64,000 bases of DNA, from NCBI GenBank assembly GCA_009760855.2, contig WPIO01000015.1, positions 2,773,001 to 2,837,000 of the forward strand. Direction: 5' to 3'. Positions 1 through 12,417 of this stretch are shown piece after piece (within the stretch, counting starts at the first letter, position 1; each line of letters begins with the position of its first letter). A model generated the notes under the pieces. It saw nothing but the letters and a program-made list of their open reading frames with translations. It had not been told where the DNA came from and made no database searches. The translations under genes and the position numbers were made by a program. The stretch comes from Cristatella mucedo. Its lineage: Eukaryota; Bryozoa; Phylactolaemata; Cristatellidae.

Positions 1-229
1 CGAGATCGACGGACTGAGCAAGGAGACGGTGCTGAGCTCGTGGATGACCAAGTTCGACGCGATCTATCGGGGCGAGGATGGAGACGTTGGAGGCGGTGGA
101 GGCCGGGGGCAGGGCCGAGCAGCCGCTGCTAATGAGCTGATCCTGAGCAAGGAGCAACTGTACGAAATGTTTCAGAACATTCTCAACATTAAGAAGAACG
201 AACACCTTGTGCTGTACAATACGTTGCAG
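1..229 (+). CDS. CADPS: CAPS exon 1 of window (5' part missing), N-terminal region
   Basis: Reading from base 2, this gives residues 1-76 of the visible fragment. It opens with [15 protein letters not shown] and ends with [17 protein letters not shown] and LVLYNTLQ, which are near-identical to the N-terminal region of animal CAPS upstream of the C2 domain. Base 1 is the last base of a codon, so the exon or the gene continues to the left. The donor is CAG|GTGAGG at 230, phase 0. Between IYRGED and ELILSKEQ the sequence is a glycine- and alanine-rich stretch, whereas vertebrate CAPS has a charged linker there. The methionine at 29 is internal and is not a start. Confidence 0.95.
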
Positions 230-737
230 GTGAGGGACCGATCGGACCGGAGGCTTTTTAGTTTGCCCAAGGCCTGCTGCATGAGATCTCGCTGCTGCTG
301 CTGCTGCTGCTGCTGCTATGCGCTTGCCAGGCTTCCCGTGTCTTTGACCTGCAGCTTTTTCATCCAACCAACCGCTGCGTAGCATTTCTATGCAGCCGCC
401 GAGACAGGCCGACGTTTTCTGTTCTGGAACCATCTGCCAATAGTGACCGAAAGTTGCTTGCCTCTACCAAGCGCTTTCTAGAGCTGCTTGTCTAGCCGAG
501 CCTCATTTGTGATACACTCAAGGACCATCCAAATGTTAAATTAACGATTTTCCAATTGCTAGCTGGACTGAACTGCTGGAGGCCATCTATTAAGCAGGCG
601 GCGGCTGCCATATAGCTGCCGACGGCTGCTTGAGCAGGCGACCGTGGGTGCCTTGTAAAAATGGCAAAATGTTGCCCCGGGTTGTAATTGGATGGGTAAT
701 CAGAAGGTGCTGTGACAACTGTTTGTGATAATGGTGA

Positions 738-872
738 CACGAAAGCAGTGTGTGTGCGTGTGTGCGGGTGCACGCGCGTGCGTGCGCACGTGCTTGTGTG
801 CGTGCGTTTGCACGTGCGTGTTTGTGCGTATTTGCATGTGTGAGCGCGTGTGTGTGTTTGTGTCAGACAGGC
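738..872. repeat. Degenerate (GT)n/(GCGT)n tract
   Basis: About 130 bp of mostly alternating purine-pyrimidine sequence with many GTGCGT and GCGCGTG units. Confidence 0.85.
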
Positions 873-2039
873 AGATTGATGTAAGTGAATGAACGTGCAG
901 AGAAAGAGATGAAGGGTCTTGCTGCTATGCTCATGCATATCCCCACTGTATCCCACTTGGCGGTTTCACTGGCATTTTTTGTATCAGTGGGGGCCTAGCT
1001 TGCAGTCAAATGTCGATTTGTGCTTTGGATGGTTTGTTTTGATATATGATGACAATGGTTGCTGATCAGCAGGGCTGAGTCGTCTTCATATCCCCGAGTG
1101 ACCCAGCTGAAGGCACCGTCCAAACAGGCATCGGCGTTCTCGTGACACTCGCTGTGACGTCCATAGCCATTGCCCTGCTAAGGCGTACCGAAGGGAATCT
1201 GCCATCTCATCTTGGTGCCGCGATGGCTCACTCGGTGCCAGCCTGTGTAGCTGTCTGCTTGAACCTAGAAATGCAAAAGCCAGGGTGGAAGGCGACTGCA
1301 AATTTTTGTTTGGGCAAGGTCTAATTTTCACCCTCCCCCCTTTTAAAGGGTTAGCCCTCTTTAATGAATTCCGTACCATACTTCTGCTACAGTGCTTATT
1401 TTTAAACTCTCTTTGCAGTGCTACAAACCTCAGCATCTAGCTAGCCGGCTGTAACCTGTAACCTTAGGTGCAGAAAGTCTGGTGCAAGTTTGTATGTGTT
1501 TTTCTGTCTGCAGGTTGACTAACTAGGGATCTCACACACGAGCTTGCATGATACTCGATGCGTTGCCACTGTAGGAACCGAGTCCACTTTCTCAGTTTTT
1601 TGCAGTGTTCTGGTCGATGCCAACCTGGGTCGAAAGAAGAACACTGCGCACATGCTCTCGAAAGCTGACAATAGTCGTCCTATCGCGCACTTTCTTAGCC
1701 CATCAGGCTGTACCTAGACATTCAAAGTTCTGCACTGGCCTTGGGTCGTTCAGAATTTCTTGCATTGAGGCAGCAACATCTGCCAAATCCCAGCAACCAC
1801 TGCAGCTTCCAGCGCTGCTGCTTCCTGCGCTGCTGTCATCGGCAGTGACCGTGTCCCTCACCTACGCTATCCTTCGGTGAGAGATTGGTGCAGCTGCTCC
1901 ATCTTCTTCACCAGAGAGCTTCCTGCTTGCACAGGCTTGTGTGTGCATGGGTGTGTTTTCGTGCACCCTTTTGTGCACGCCGGTCTGTATTAACCTTCAC
2001 AAGCAGCAAAGCCATGAAGACTAACTGGATGGTATGCTG

Positions 2040-2510
2040 GAGAGTTGTCTAATATAGCACACTCAAGGCACTAAGCCGCTTTCGGTGTGCATGCCAAGTG
2101 GCTCCAAATCATTCAACAGAGAGAAACTGAGAAGCGTAGCTGAATCAGAAGAGCAATCGAGGGAGTGAGTAGCGTGGAAGTAGCTGTACAGGACTGCTGG
2201 AAAGAATGTGCCAGAATTGGCTGCAGAAAAAAGATGCCATTCCACAAGAATTGTGGCAGTGTGTCACACAGACTAGGGTCTGCAGAGCAAGGCTGCCGTT
2301 GCCAACGGTTTAAAGTTAATGAATGGAACAGTTAACCCCCACACGAGATGGCTGAGACTGGTGCAGCACTTCAGCCAGCAATGTAGGAGCCAAGCCAGGC
2401 CGAGCATTGTAGGTCAAAGCAAGTATTTTCGCTCTCTTTCCGTTGATCAACCGGAGACATCGCAGCTCCTTCAGCAAAGGCTGAACCTCTGAAATTTGTA
2501 GGCCAGCCAT
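2040..2510 (-). mobile_element. LINE-B fragment, minus strand
   Basis: Aligns by eye with the 28.0 kb and 36.7 kb copies: CACTCAAGGCACTAAGCCGC, GAGAGAAACTGAGAAG and the TGGTGCAGCACTTCAGCCAG end. Coding frame decayed. Confidence 0.72.
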
Positions 2511-2580
2511 AATAATAACACATTTGTGTATCACCCTCGGAGGAAAACTGAATCTCTTTCTAGGCACTTTACAGATGCCG
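2510..2580 (-). mobile_element. LINE-A or SINE-B 3' tail, minus strand
   Basis: (AAT)n followed by the complement of the shared 3' end (gaatctctttctaggcac). It is inserted next to a LINE-B fragment. Confidence 0.55.
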
Positions 2581-2649
2581 TGTTGAAATGTTGCATTACC
2601 AAATGATTGGTGGTAACATCAGAAAGCTGAAAGCACAGAGAAAGCAGGT

Positions 2650-2826
2650 GAGCCGTGATGGCACACTAGGTAAGGCGGTTGCTTTCACGACCTCGGTCCC
2701 GAGGTCGTGGGTTCGATTCCTGTGGTGGGCGATTCTTTATCGCCAATGCAAGCGGTGGTGATAGCCGTAAAGGCTCTTCTGTCGCTATACAAAAAGAGGC
2801 TGTTTAATCAGCTAGGATTTTTTTAA
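2650..2826 (+). mobile_element. SINE-A copy (tRNA-derived)
   Basis: A tRNA-like head with B box GGTTCGATTCC, then a body TTTATCGCCAATGCAAGC and GTGATAGCCGTAAAGGCTC, ending GAGGCTGTTTAATCAGC and a T-rich tail. Between the two promoter boxes is an 11-bp palindrome (2686-2709). Confidence 0.85.
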
Positions 2827-3172
2827 GCAGGTAAAAGCCTTTCAGCCACATTCATCACGAGCTTCATAGGCTCGATGGCTTTTTTTGGTAGCTCAAGGAA
2901 CACCGAATTACAGTCCCTAATCTTAGGCCGGGATTAAACAGGATGGCTGGCTGTCGAAGCAGACTTCACTATGAAGTTTAAACACTTTAATCAGTTATCA
3001 AAGAGTACACGTAAATTCCAAGCACGTGATGACGGTCGTGATGACGGTCATACTACTTCATCACCAAGTGAGAAGAGCAAAGTTGCCCGGTCCAGATGCC
3101 AGCGTGCTTGGAATGTTCTGTACGCAGGAGCTCGGATTTATCGTCGTTTAGTTTAAGAAAATTGGCCGAAAT

Positions 3173-3415
3173 CTAGGATCGATTGTCTGCAAGGCAAGCA
3201 TTCAGTTTATCGGTTGCTGAAGCTGAATCCGATAGTTTAAATGATAGGTACAGCTTGGTATCTTCAGCATAAAAGTGATAGCTGATCCCACGGACCCTAA
3301 TCATCTTTCCGAGAAGTTCAGTATACATGGTGAAGAGCAAGGGGCCAAGAACAGGCCCTTGTGGAACTTCACCGGTGACAGATCTGCTGAATGAGACATG
3401 ACCACCACACGACAC
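3173..3415 (-). mobile_element. Non-LTR reverse transcriptase fragment with YAED in place of YADD
   Basis: The minus strand reads GEVPQGPVLGPLLFTMYTEL and YHFYAEDTKLYLSF, the two central RT motifs of a CR1/L2-like element. The second catalytic Asp pair reads Glu-Asp, so the copy is inactive. It has no other element part attached. Confidence 0.8.
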
Positions 3416-3519
3416 GGATTGAACACGATCTGATACTACGATTTAAAGTACGCCAGAGCCTCATGTGCTTGAACGATGTCTATACACTATTTATATACTA
3501 CTGTGTGTCTGTGTGTGTG

Positions 3520-3647
<128 letters not shown>

Positions 3648-4384
3648 ATAATGCTAATCTCTAAATCAGCAGGGCCGTTGCACTATGGTAAAGCGGCACT
3701 GCTGCCGACGGCATGCTAGCTGTGCCTGTGCTGTCTCATTTTCTCATCCAGGGAGATAAAGGGGAAATCTTGGCTCGATAGCTCTCGAGCCCAGATCCTT
3801 TGGGTGCGCTTGCTACTTTAACGATCCGGCCAAGCAGCAGCAGCAGCTGCTGTGGCATCCCACGTGGCTACTCGGTGTCGGGGCCCTGCTCGGCGCACTG
3901 CCGTCGGCCGGAATCATGTTTTCAGATGAAACCTTTTGAGTTTGAAAGATCGATTTGCGGGCACATCACATCTAGCGCTAGCATTGCGCTTGATTTGCAA
4001 AGAGTGTCGTCGCTGTCGGAGCAGCTGCTGTCAGCTTCGCACTGCGCTGGACGCCATGGCGTCCGGATTGGTGGTTTTGACTCTGCTTTGACGATTGGTG
4101 CTTGCTCGTATGGCTGCTGTTATCGCTTGCCGCTCACCATGTGATGCCTCGTACGACCAACTTATCGGCAGTCGTCTTTTCGTGACTCGTTCGCCCGAGG
4201 GGTGGACGATGAGGAAGTGAGGCAGGCTGGTACTGCAGCCAGCCATACCAGGAAGCCGCTGTGAGTCTTTCATTCAATCCTCTTTCATGGCGGTTTGAAA
4301 AAGGTAGCTCGAAGTCAGATTCCGGTTTCCCGTCGTGGAGAGAGAGTTTACCGTTGTAGAGGTCTCCTGAAGAAGGCAGGGTGA

Positions 4385-4607
4385 AACTTATGCGTGCTGA
4401 CACTGTGCATGTTGCCACTAACCACATTTGCATGCTGACCCTGTGCATGTCACCCCTAACCATGTTATTCATTTTGTTTGTTTTTCAAGCATGATTTTAC
4501 TTACCATTCAATTGCATTTCACTTTGCAGCAAATGTAAAGCGCCTAGAAAGAGATTGAGTTCTCTGAGGGCGCTTTATCAAGTGCATTATTATTATTATT
4601 ATTATAA
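4385..4607 (+). mobile_element. LINE-A 3' UTR and tail, plus strand
   Basis: Near-identical to the 3' UTR at 54,555-54,790: TGCGTGCTGACACTGTGCAT, the CATGATTTTACTTACCATTC block, the conserved 3' end, then (TTA)n. Coding part missing. Confidence 0.87.
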
Positions 4608-5095
4608 ACTGGCCTGGCTTGAATTGGCCAGACCTGATGTCCGAAGTGTATGCTGTTCTAGTTGAACCGGGAATACACAACACGAGCATGAGTGCCATTT
4701 AGGCGGTTCCATTTTGGTTTTGGCAGCACGAGTGACTGGCTTTTCTGTTTGATTGCAAACCATTGAGGTTCTGCACTTGGTCAATGGAAGCCAATGGTAG
4801 CGCTGGTTGGTTATGTCTTACCAGCCGGTGATAAGACATTCTTGTGACGGTCTTTGCACTGAAGGCCTTCGGATCAGATAATAAGCAAGACGTGTCGGCC
4901 GACCATTTGCAGGCTGGGTTGTGCACTCGCGTTGGCTTGTAAGTTCGAAAGTGCCCCGAGCTTGCACTCAGCCACATTTCTACTGTCGTTTGCTTAGCGA
5001 TTCGAACACGACTCGGTAAGAGTTACTTACAAGGTTTAAAAACGATCGTTGTGATGGTGAATTTTCCCGTTGCTTCCCGAATGGGTTGCTCTGAG

Positions 5096-5185
5096 AATAA
5101 TAATAATAATACATTCGTGTATCGTCCTTAGAGAACTTAATCTCTTTCTAGGTACTATACATATGCAGTAAAGAAAGCATGGTCC
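5096..5185 (-). mobile_element. LINE-A 3' tail fragment, minus strand
   Basis: It begins with (AAT)n, then the complement of the L2 3' end (cttagagaacttaatctctt). Only the tail is present. Could instead be the tail of a SINE-B copy. Confidence 0.6.
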
Positions 5186-5199
5186 AAGGTTTAGTGGAA

Positions 5200-5400
5200 C
5201 ATGACGTCACTACATCCCCTGACTTGACATTTAAAAAGAAGCTAAAAAACAAATCCATTTATTGCAGCATTTAGTGGGTCCATGTGATTCGTTCTTTTAT
5301 TTGCTTATGGGTGCTAGCACTGAGCATGCTGCCACCAACCATATTTGCATGCTGACCCTGTGCATGTCACCACTAACCATGTTATGCTTGTCACTTGCCT
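5200..5400 (+). mobile_element. LINE-A C-terminus and 3' UTR fragment, plus strand
   Basis: It contains CCCCTGACTTGACATTTAAA, the GCATTTAGTGGGTCCATGTG stop-codon region and the repeated GCATGCTGACCCTGTGCATG of the 3' UTR. It stops before the terminal tail. Confidence 0.8.
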
Positions 5401-8335
5401 CAAACCATGTTACATCCAGTGAGCCTGCACCCTCCAGTGACGCCACGTTCCTCCTTCACGTCAGCATGTGTACTCTTCCTCTCAGGTGTCATTGCTGAAA
5501 GAAAATACGCTCAGACAGGAGGTCTGACGTCAGAGCTGCTTGTAGACAACCATGTGATAGTTGTCCCCTCCTCGGTCCCTTTCCCTCCCTCACTACCCCC
5601 CCCCCGATGTGCCACTTGCCTTTTTAATCGAAAGTCGAGTGCTGCCCAAGTGTATGCCTGGCTGCACCGAAGTAGCACTCTGGTTGGGCCGACCGTGGCA
5701 TGACCTACATCACCGGTTTGTCGTGCACTCGACCCGATGTAGCTAGCTCGAGGAGGGGGCCGGTATTCCTGAGGTCTCCTCTGTTGCTGCCACTTGGCTG
5801 AGGGCCCTCATCGCCTGGCTGCATGTCACGTAGGAGATGCATGCAATCGATTGGTGCTGCTGCTGCTGCTGCCCCAGCTTTCTTCGGCTCAGATCGGTTT
5901 GAAGTGTTTAGCCTGCATCTCAGGCCACTTTAGTAGACCGGTGTTAATGCTATGCAGGCTCATTAGTGAGGCAGAGTAAAACAGTGAGCAGGCAGCTGCT
6001 CGCTGCCAAGGATAAAGATAAAGACTTACGTGTGCTATGTACTGAGGGGGAGGGAGAGAGTCAACTGCTTAACCTGTTTGTCTCTCGGTGCATTAGCAGT
6101 TTTTTCTGTTCCATTGACTGATGGCCTCTGTCAGGAACCCTATCGGCGCTGCCGCCTTGCCGTCTTATTGACTTTAATCGGTCGTGTTAGCGATGGCGCC
6201 TTCCCAGCTGGTGACTGCTCTGCTCAGTCGGAGACAGCTCTGCTCGCACGACTCCTGCTCGCGATGCCGTCCTGCCCAAAGTGTGCGATGGGACCCACCG
6301 TTGCCCGCGTGCCTCCTTCCTGTTTGCGTTCGAATCTTGCAGCGGGAGGACTGAGGGGGAGGCAGATGGGCTGGTCTGTCAGGATTTATACACCAGCCGT
6401 GACCGGGCAGTCCGTGCTGCCCGCTCGGGAAGCTGCCTGGCGGCGTGATCTCGAACTGCTTCCGTCACCAGGCCTCGGGCGATGCAATACACTCTCGTCG
6501 GTGTGAATGAGACTGTGCGAATTACGTATGGGCATTGCAATTTCCTGTTGTTACGTATGTTGTGTTTAATTACAATTTCCTCTCGTATCTGTAGCTGAGT
6601 CGTTTATGCCTCAATTTTTGCGATGGAGTTATTGGCTCGAATGGGGTGCGATATGAACGTGTCGCTCGTCGATCAATTTTCTCGAGCACATCCGATCAAG
6701 CACCTCGAGTCCGGTTTTCAATCGAAGTTAATTGTGAGCGTGAATGTGCTGTGCGAACTTGTTTGCACTGATCGTGCGCTGATCGCCGGCCATGTATACC
6801 TGCTCGACCTCGAGGAGGGGTGGGTGTGCTGCCAGATGAATGGGGGTGCAATGCCTGCAATGAAGGGCTTGGTTCTGACAAGGTCAAGGTTAAGCCCAAC
6901 TGAAGAGCTCCTGGCTAAGCCTAGGGGAACCTTTGCATTACGGGTAGACAGTATTAAGTGCACGAGCCCAGCACATTCTTGTGAGGCAGTTGTTAAGGAA
7001 TATGCCCCGAGGCCCTGTCTGGAGACAGTCGCTTCACACCACAATATATAGTGCTATCGAAACCGATTTTTCACAGCACCTCACCGACGTGACTTGCAGT
7101 ATAACTCAAGTGACATCTGACGAGCCCCCAATTTCATCCATCCGTGGGAGCTCCGGCTCGACGAGTTGGGAAGAGAGAGTTGGGGCAGGCTACTAATCGA
7201 GGCCGGCTTGATGGGATCGCTCGAGGCAGAGCATTAATAGTTCGAGACCACTATGCAGAGCTTGCTTGGCCGAGAGTCTCTCGTTCTTTCTTTCCATCGC
7301 TCTGCTGGGTCGTCGATCCACGTTGACGTATGCGCTGCGATGGCCGTGTCCTTTGAAGTGTACGGGGGGGGGGGGGGGGGGGGCTCCTCGAATATGAGTG
7401 CAGCATGCTGCTGGCCGCTGGCAGCATAGTCGCGCCTCCCCCTTGTCTCTTGCAGCTGCTGCTGTCTGCATGTTTGTCATGTGTTATGTTTGTCAGCAGT
7501 GCTGACAGCCCCTGTGCGCCGTCGTGCTTGACCAGAACGGCATAGCTCGCCTCAGCTCAGCAGTCAGGTGCTAGCCCTTCGTAACCCAGATATCCCAGGG
7601 TTCGAGCTATTGAAGGTGAATGGCACCAAGGCTTCAAGGCAATTCCTGCCACCGTGTATGTGAGACTGCTTAGTCAGCTGATCTTTGCTTGTTTTCCTTT
7701 CTTGCTAGTGCCAGGGTCGAGACGGGGCATGCATGGCTCAGCCGTTGCCAGGCCGTGCGGTCATTTTGTCACCAGCTAGCTGCTGGCCTCTGGCCATCCG
7801 GTGCCTGTGGCCATCGTGTGCCGGCTTTGAAGAGTTACTGTCTCTGTGCGATCAGACGGTTCGTTCAGGGCGCTTATTGAGGCATCATTAGACGATCTAT
7901 TATTCACAGTCTCTTGCCTTTGTTCGATCGGGTATTGACAGTCTATGGGGGGGGGGGGGTGCAGAACCCCAGAATCCCTGCCTCGTCGATGACAGGTGAC
8001 TGAGGTTTCTCGGCTCGGACAGCCGGCCACCTGCAGCTAGCTGGCAGGGGCTCACCCGGTTCCATCCATTGCACGAACGTTCAGATCGGCATGGCTGATA
8101 GGACGGCAGAGCATAGTGGTCGTAGCAACGACCATCCGATGACTACATCCCCGAGGCATCTCGTGGGCTACCTAAGGGGCTGCCAAGTCTGAGGTAGATG
8201 AGTGGCCAGATGATACGAATGAATTGCACGGGAGCAGCATTTAGCTGCAGGTTCTTGGTCTGATGGCCAAACAAGTTGATATGTCACCCGAAAGTATGAG
8301 GGAAGGTGGTTTAAGAGTAGAAAAGGTTCTACTGC

Positions 8336-8404
8336 AGTAGGATTCGAACCTGCAGTCTTAGGCTTCCCAAAAAAATGCTACTAATGCTGAGCTACAAGGC
8401 TGCT
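8336..8404 (-). mobile_element. tRNA-like segment (SINE head or tRNA relic), minus strand
   Basis: The minus strand has a good A box (TAGCTCAGCATTAGTAG) and a perfect B box (GGTTCGAATCC) 35 bp apart. The sequence that would form the acceptor stem does not pair, so it is not a working tRNA gene. Probably the head of another SINE. Confidence 0.5.
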
Positions 8405-10279
8405 ATGCGGCTCCCCCCCCCGAGGTTCTGCCTGCCAGCACTGCTGTGTGGGCGCATGCAGAAAGAGGCTTTCTTCTGGGAAGCAAACTGCTGTAGCTTT
8501 AAAGGAAAGGGTGCATACTGGTAAAGACCTTGGAACTGGAGTTTCCTGGAAACCGTGTGGGTTCAAGTCGATCATGCTTCCTTGTCAGCAATCTATAGTG
8601 CCTAGAAAGAGATTGAGTTCATGAGTTCAGCTGGTCTGCCGAAACTCATTCCAGTGTCTTCTAGTGTGCTTCGACTCGATCGTGCCACAGTCAAAAGAAT
8701 GCTGCATTTCAATCGCTTATGTGGCTATGCGCATGCTTGGTGATGGCATCTTGACAGGTGCTCTGTGCTAAACTGGCTGTTACAGCGTGTGCGTGCCTGC
8801 ATGTGTCTGCATGTGCGTGCCTGCATGATTATCGCCAACAGATCGCCTATCTTGAGCAGGCGGTGGGAAGAGTGCGACTGCAGCGTCTTTGCAGCCTGCC
8901 ACAAGGATGGCTGCTGCAGTGACTCTGCTCGACTCTGTTCAAGTGGATGACCCATCCCCCGACTTTTCCCGAGGTTTGAGGGAGACTAAATTGGGAGGAG
9001 GAAATGAGATGAAATGTTTGATTTAGCGATTGAGTATAGACCCAGTAGTGTGATATCTTATTCCTGTTCACCGAGCAAGATATTTCAGTGCTTTGTAAAT
9101 CGCTGTATGACGCCACTGTCTGCAGCTGTGCGGGTTGTCAGCAGTTGTCAGTTCATTAGGAATGCAGGAGATTATGACAGGCTATTCGAGGCAGCCGAAG
9201 AAAGGCTTCGTGACATTATCAGGTCAAGGATCAATACATGGATTGAAAGCAGCCCTTGTGCAGACCAGCCTGATTCAAACAAGCCCGGAGGAAGCTATCG
9301 TTAGGGTCTCGGTAACGGTATACGAGCTGCAGGATCCAAACGCATGGCCTATTTGGAACTTACTCCAGCATAAAAATATCTGAAGTCCTTTGCTTACAAT
9401 TAGGAGCAGGTATTCGACCATAAACCGTTAAGCTGAAGTATGAAAAAACAAACCGGCCCAATGAAAAGAGTGCCTTTCACGATGGCTTTTTCACGAACCA
9501 GTGTATGTAACAAAAAATAACCTGAGAATGCACCTTCGACCCTCCGGGTGCATTTAAATGGCTGATTTCCAAGTTATATAAAGCCTTGAAAACAACTACA
9601 TTGCTTTTTTTGGTGTGAATTTAGATTTCCACGGTAATGCAAAAGCTATTGTCACCGACCGTTCTCATTTCCAAGCCTTACGCCGCCACCACTCGGCATG
9701 CCTCGAACCAACGAATTGACTGCGTTTAGGAGGAATCCATAGTAGAGTGTCGTGCCGAACCGGACTAGGCAACGTTGCAAATGCTAAAGAATTGCAAATT
9801 GGGGAGACTACGGTGGGCGAGATGCAACGAGAATAAGATGCCTGCAATCGATGCCACGGTTAATGCTCACATGCGATGCACAATGCTAACTCACATGCGA
9901 TTTAGCTGCGGACTAGATGAACTAGGCAGTTTGCCCGGATCGAAAAAGAAAAAAAGCCGCTTTTCTCAGCTTTGCTCAAGGCGGCTTCACGCTGCACTAG
10001 ACACTAGCCCGCGAGCAGGCTGGACCCACGAAAACTGGAGCAGAGTCGTTTGGGGTAAGGCAGAGTAAGTTTGCCATTTTCTGTAACTGCAAACGTATGC
10101 ATTAATTGCCTCGCCACTACGACGGAATGAAAATTGCTGTTAGAATACGTTCTGTGAAATTATATGGCAAAAGGGTAATCGTCCTAATATGCTTCTATAG
10201 CAGGTAAGCTAGGTGTCCTGTATAGGATGCCTGGTATCATGATGCAAGACGTTTATTTAGAGCTGCTGCACGATCAAGC

Positions 10280-10590
10280 AGTGCCTAGTGCACTGAGGCT
10301 GCGAGGAGACAGTTTCGTCTGCCTAAAGGACAGCAACCGTAAGCATGCCTGTGAGCACGGTCGATGTTTTTTCCAACACCGTTGAGTTGGGTATAGGGAT
10401 CACTCTGCTCACGGAGGGGCCAAGCCAATTTTGGGACCTGAATCCCATTGAGCATCTTTGGGATCAAGTTGGATTAAAGTCTCGGAGCGCTAGTGGGTCG
10501 TATCACCTCCAAAGCCTCACTTTACTCGAGTTTACAGGACATCTAGAGAGCTATAGCACAGGTGTTTTCGTTCATCTAGTTTGCTTTATG
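10280..10590 (+). mobile_element. Tc1/mariner transposase relic
   Basis: One frame reads FWDLNPIEHLWDQVG, the signature block around the third catalytic residue of Tc1/mariner transposases. Just upstream, in another frame, LKDSNRKHACEHG resembles the second-Asp QDNAxxH block. Frameshifts and lost residues show it is dead. Terminal inverted repeats were not found. Confidence 0.75.
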
Positions 10591-11050
10591 TTCAAACAGC
10601 CAAGACAAGTTATTGTTAATTGCAGTGGTGCAACTTAATGTTGTCACTACAAAAATCATAAACCTGTACTGAAACTTGGCTTACATGTTAATTAGGCATA
10701 TTTTATAACCGTGCATGTTTTAAACAGCACAGCTTTAAAAGCATGTTGCAATACCGCTTTCTATCATTGAATCTGAACTTGTAGGGCCCATTTTGGCGAC
10801 TATGCTAATAGTTGTGGACTCGGGTTTATTTGAGCAGAATACGCTTAAGGCTGGACGAGGCTGGTTATTCTTTCCGTGTGACGTAGCTTCGCAACCGGCG
10901 TTTAGGCAGTCTAGTCCAATTTTGCCGAGTAATTACTCCTCATGAGCTTTATCTGCTATTCCAACCATTTGTCAACTACTTTTTGGTGTGTTGTATTACC
11001 GAGATCAACTGCTACAGCTGCTCACTCCGGCTGACAAACGGGAGCACGAG

Positions 11051-11175
<125 letters not shown>

Positions 11176-12149
11176 GATGTACCCGAAGGTGATTTGCCCA
11201 CGAGCAAATGCATTAACTCCAGCTGGCATCCGGGTAGCCAGGGACTTTTATTTTTTACTGGTTGGGGATGTGGCTGGGATTTGTATCAAGTTTGACCCAA
11301 CCGATCGTCGAGAAGAAGGTATAATGTGATGCCGCCAAGACTGCTTCTAGTTCGCCGTTCTTTCGCTTTACTCTTGCTGTTGAGTGGGCTGTAAGACTTT
11401 TGACTCTTCACCGACAGGATTCTCTCTGCTGCAGCCAAGCGTAATGACACCTGCATAAGTCATCACAGATAAGGGACCGAGTGCAGGGGATCAATCCCGA
11501 CCACTTGCGGTCTGCTTGTGGGAGTATTAGATCAGGGTCGTAATTCTTTAAGCTGGAGACAGACATTGCCGACTCTTCAGCCAATTAATTGTATGGTGGC
11601 TCCCTAATTCGACAGCACGACCTTCGGTCGTGTTTCGACCCTGGAGAGGTCAAACGTTCGAGGCTAGAGCTGAGTTAAAAGCCACCAAGCTGATAGGCCT
11701 ACTGATCGCTGCCAACCCTCTAGGTTGGCAACCTTGCCTGCAGTCGCATTTGTTCACTACTAAAGAGTAATATGCTTTTATTAGTGGTTGCAGCTCGTCG
11801 ATGTCGTTTTGGTGGTGTTGCTAAGCACATCGATGCGTTTGCTGCTACCGGGTCTCTCTTGCTCTTCCACGAGCCTGCCCAGGTGGCTGCATTTCACACC
11901 GTGTCACTCCAGATACAGAGGGCTGCACTTCACAAAGCTTCCGTGTCACTCCAGATGCTGATGGTTCCCGATAAGAGCCGCACGAGTTTCGATGCTGTCA
12001 AATATATCGTTGTTGCGTTTCCACGATGCGATGATAATAGTAATGTTAGTAATGCATTTGTACAGCATCCCACGAGATTCAAATCCCTTGCGAAGCACTG
12101 AATGTATGCTGGAAAGGTGCATGTCAATTGGTTAGTGATAACGTGCACA

Positions 12150-12360
12150 ATTTAAGCACAGACAAGAACACAGGACGATTCACTTAGATGGAGCAAAGGC
12201 TCTTTGAAATTTTTTTGATTTAGCAGAGTTTTGAATGTCGTCAGCTCAGTTGGCGTCATGTTGGTCGGTTGTGAGTTTGAGGCTTTTGCAGCATAGGATC
12301 GGAAGGCATGGTTTGAAAGGGATTTGAAGTTGATTAGAGGCACAACCAAACGACCAGAAT
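12150..12360 (-). mobile_element. LINE C-terminal fragment, minus strand
   Basis: The minus strand reads NFKSLSNHAFRSYAAKASNS followed by a TTFKTLLNQ-like tail. This corresponds to the FGDRAFSSYAPKAWNSLP...TTFKRNLK block of LINE-A but is diverged enough to be a sister family. Confidence 0.65.
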
Positions 12361-12417
12361 TATAAGAGCAGGTGGTGGGACCGGTAGCCTGATTGGGAAG
12401 TATTTAAGACGAGTAAT

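Noticed and set aside
6623-7051. 142-codon open frame
   Set aside because: No family resemblance and an overlapping open frame of similar length on the other strand; probably chance.
8336-8404. Working tRNA gene
   Set aside because: A and B boxes are present, but the acceptor stem does not pair and the T stem has a mismatch, so it is kept only as a tRNA-like repeat.
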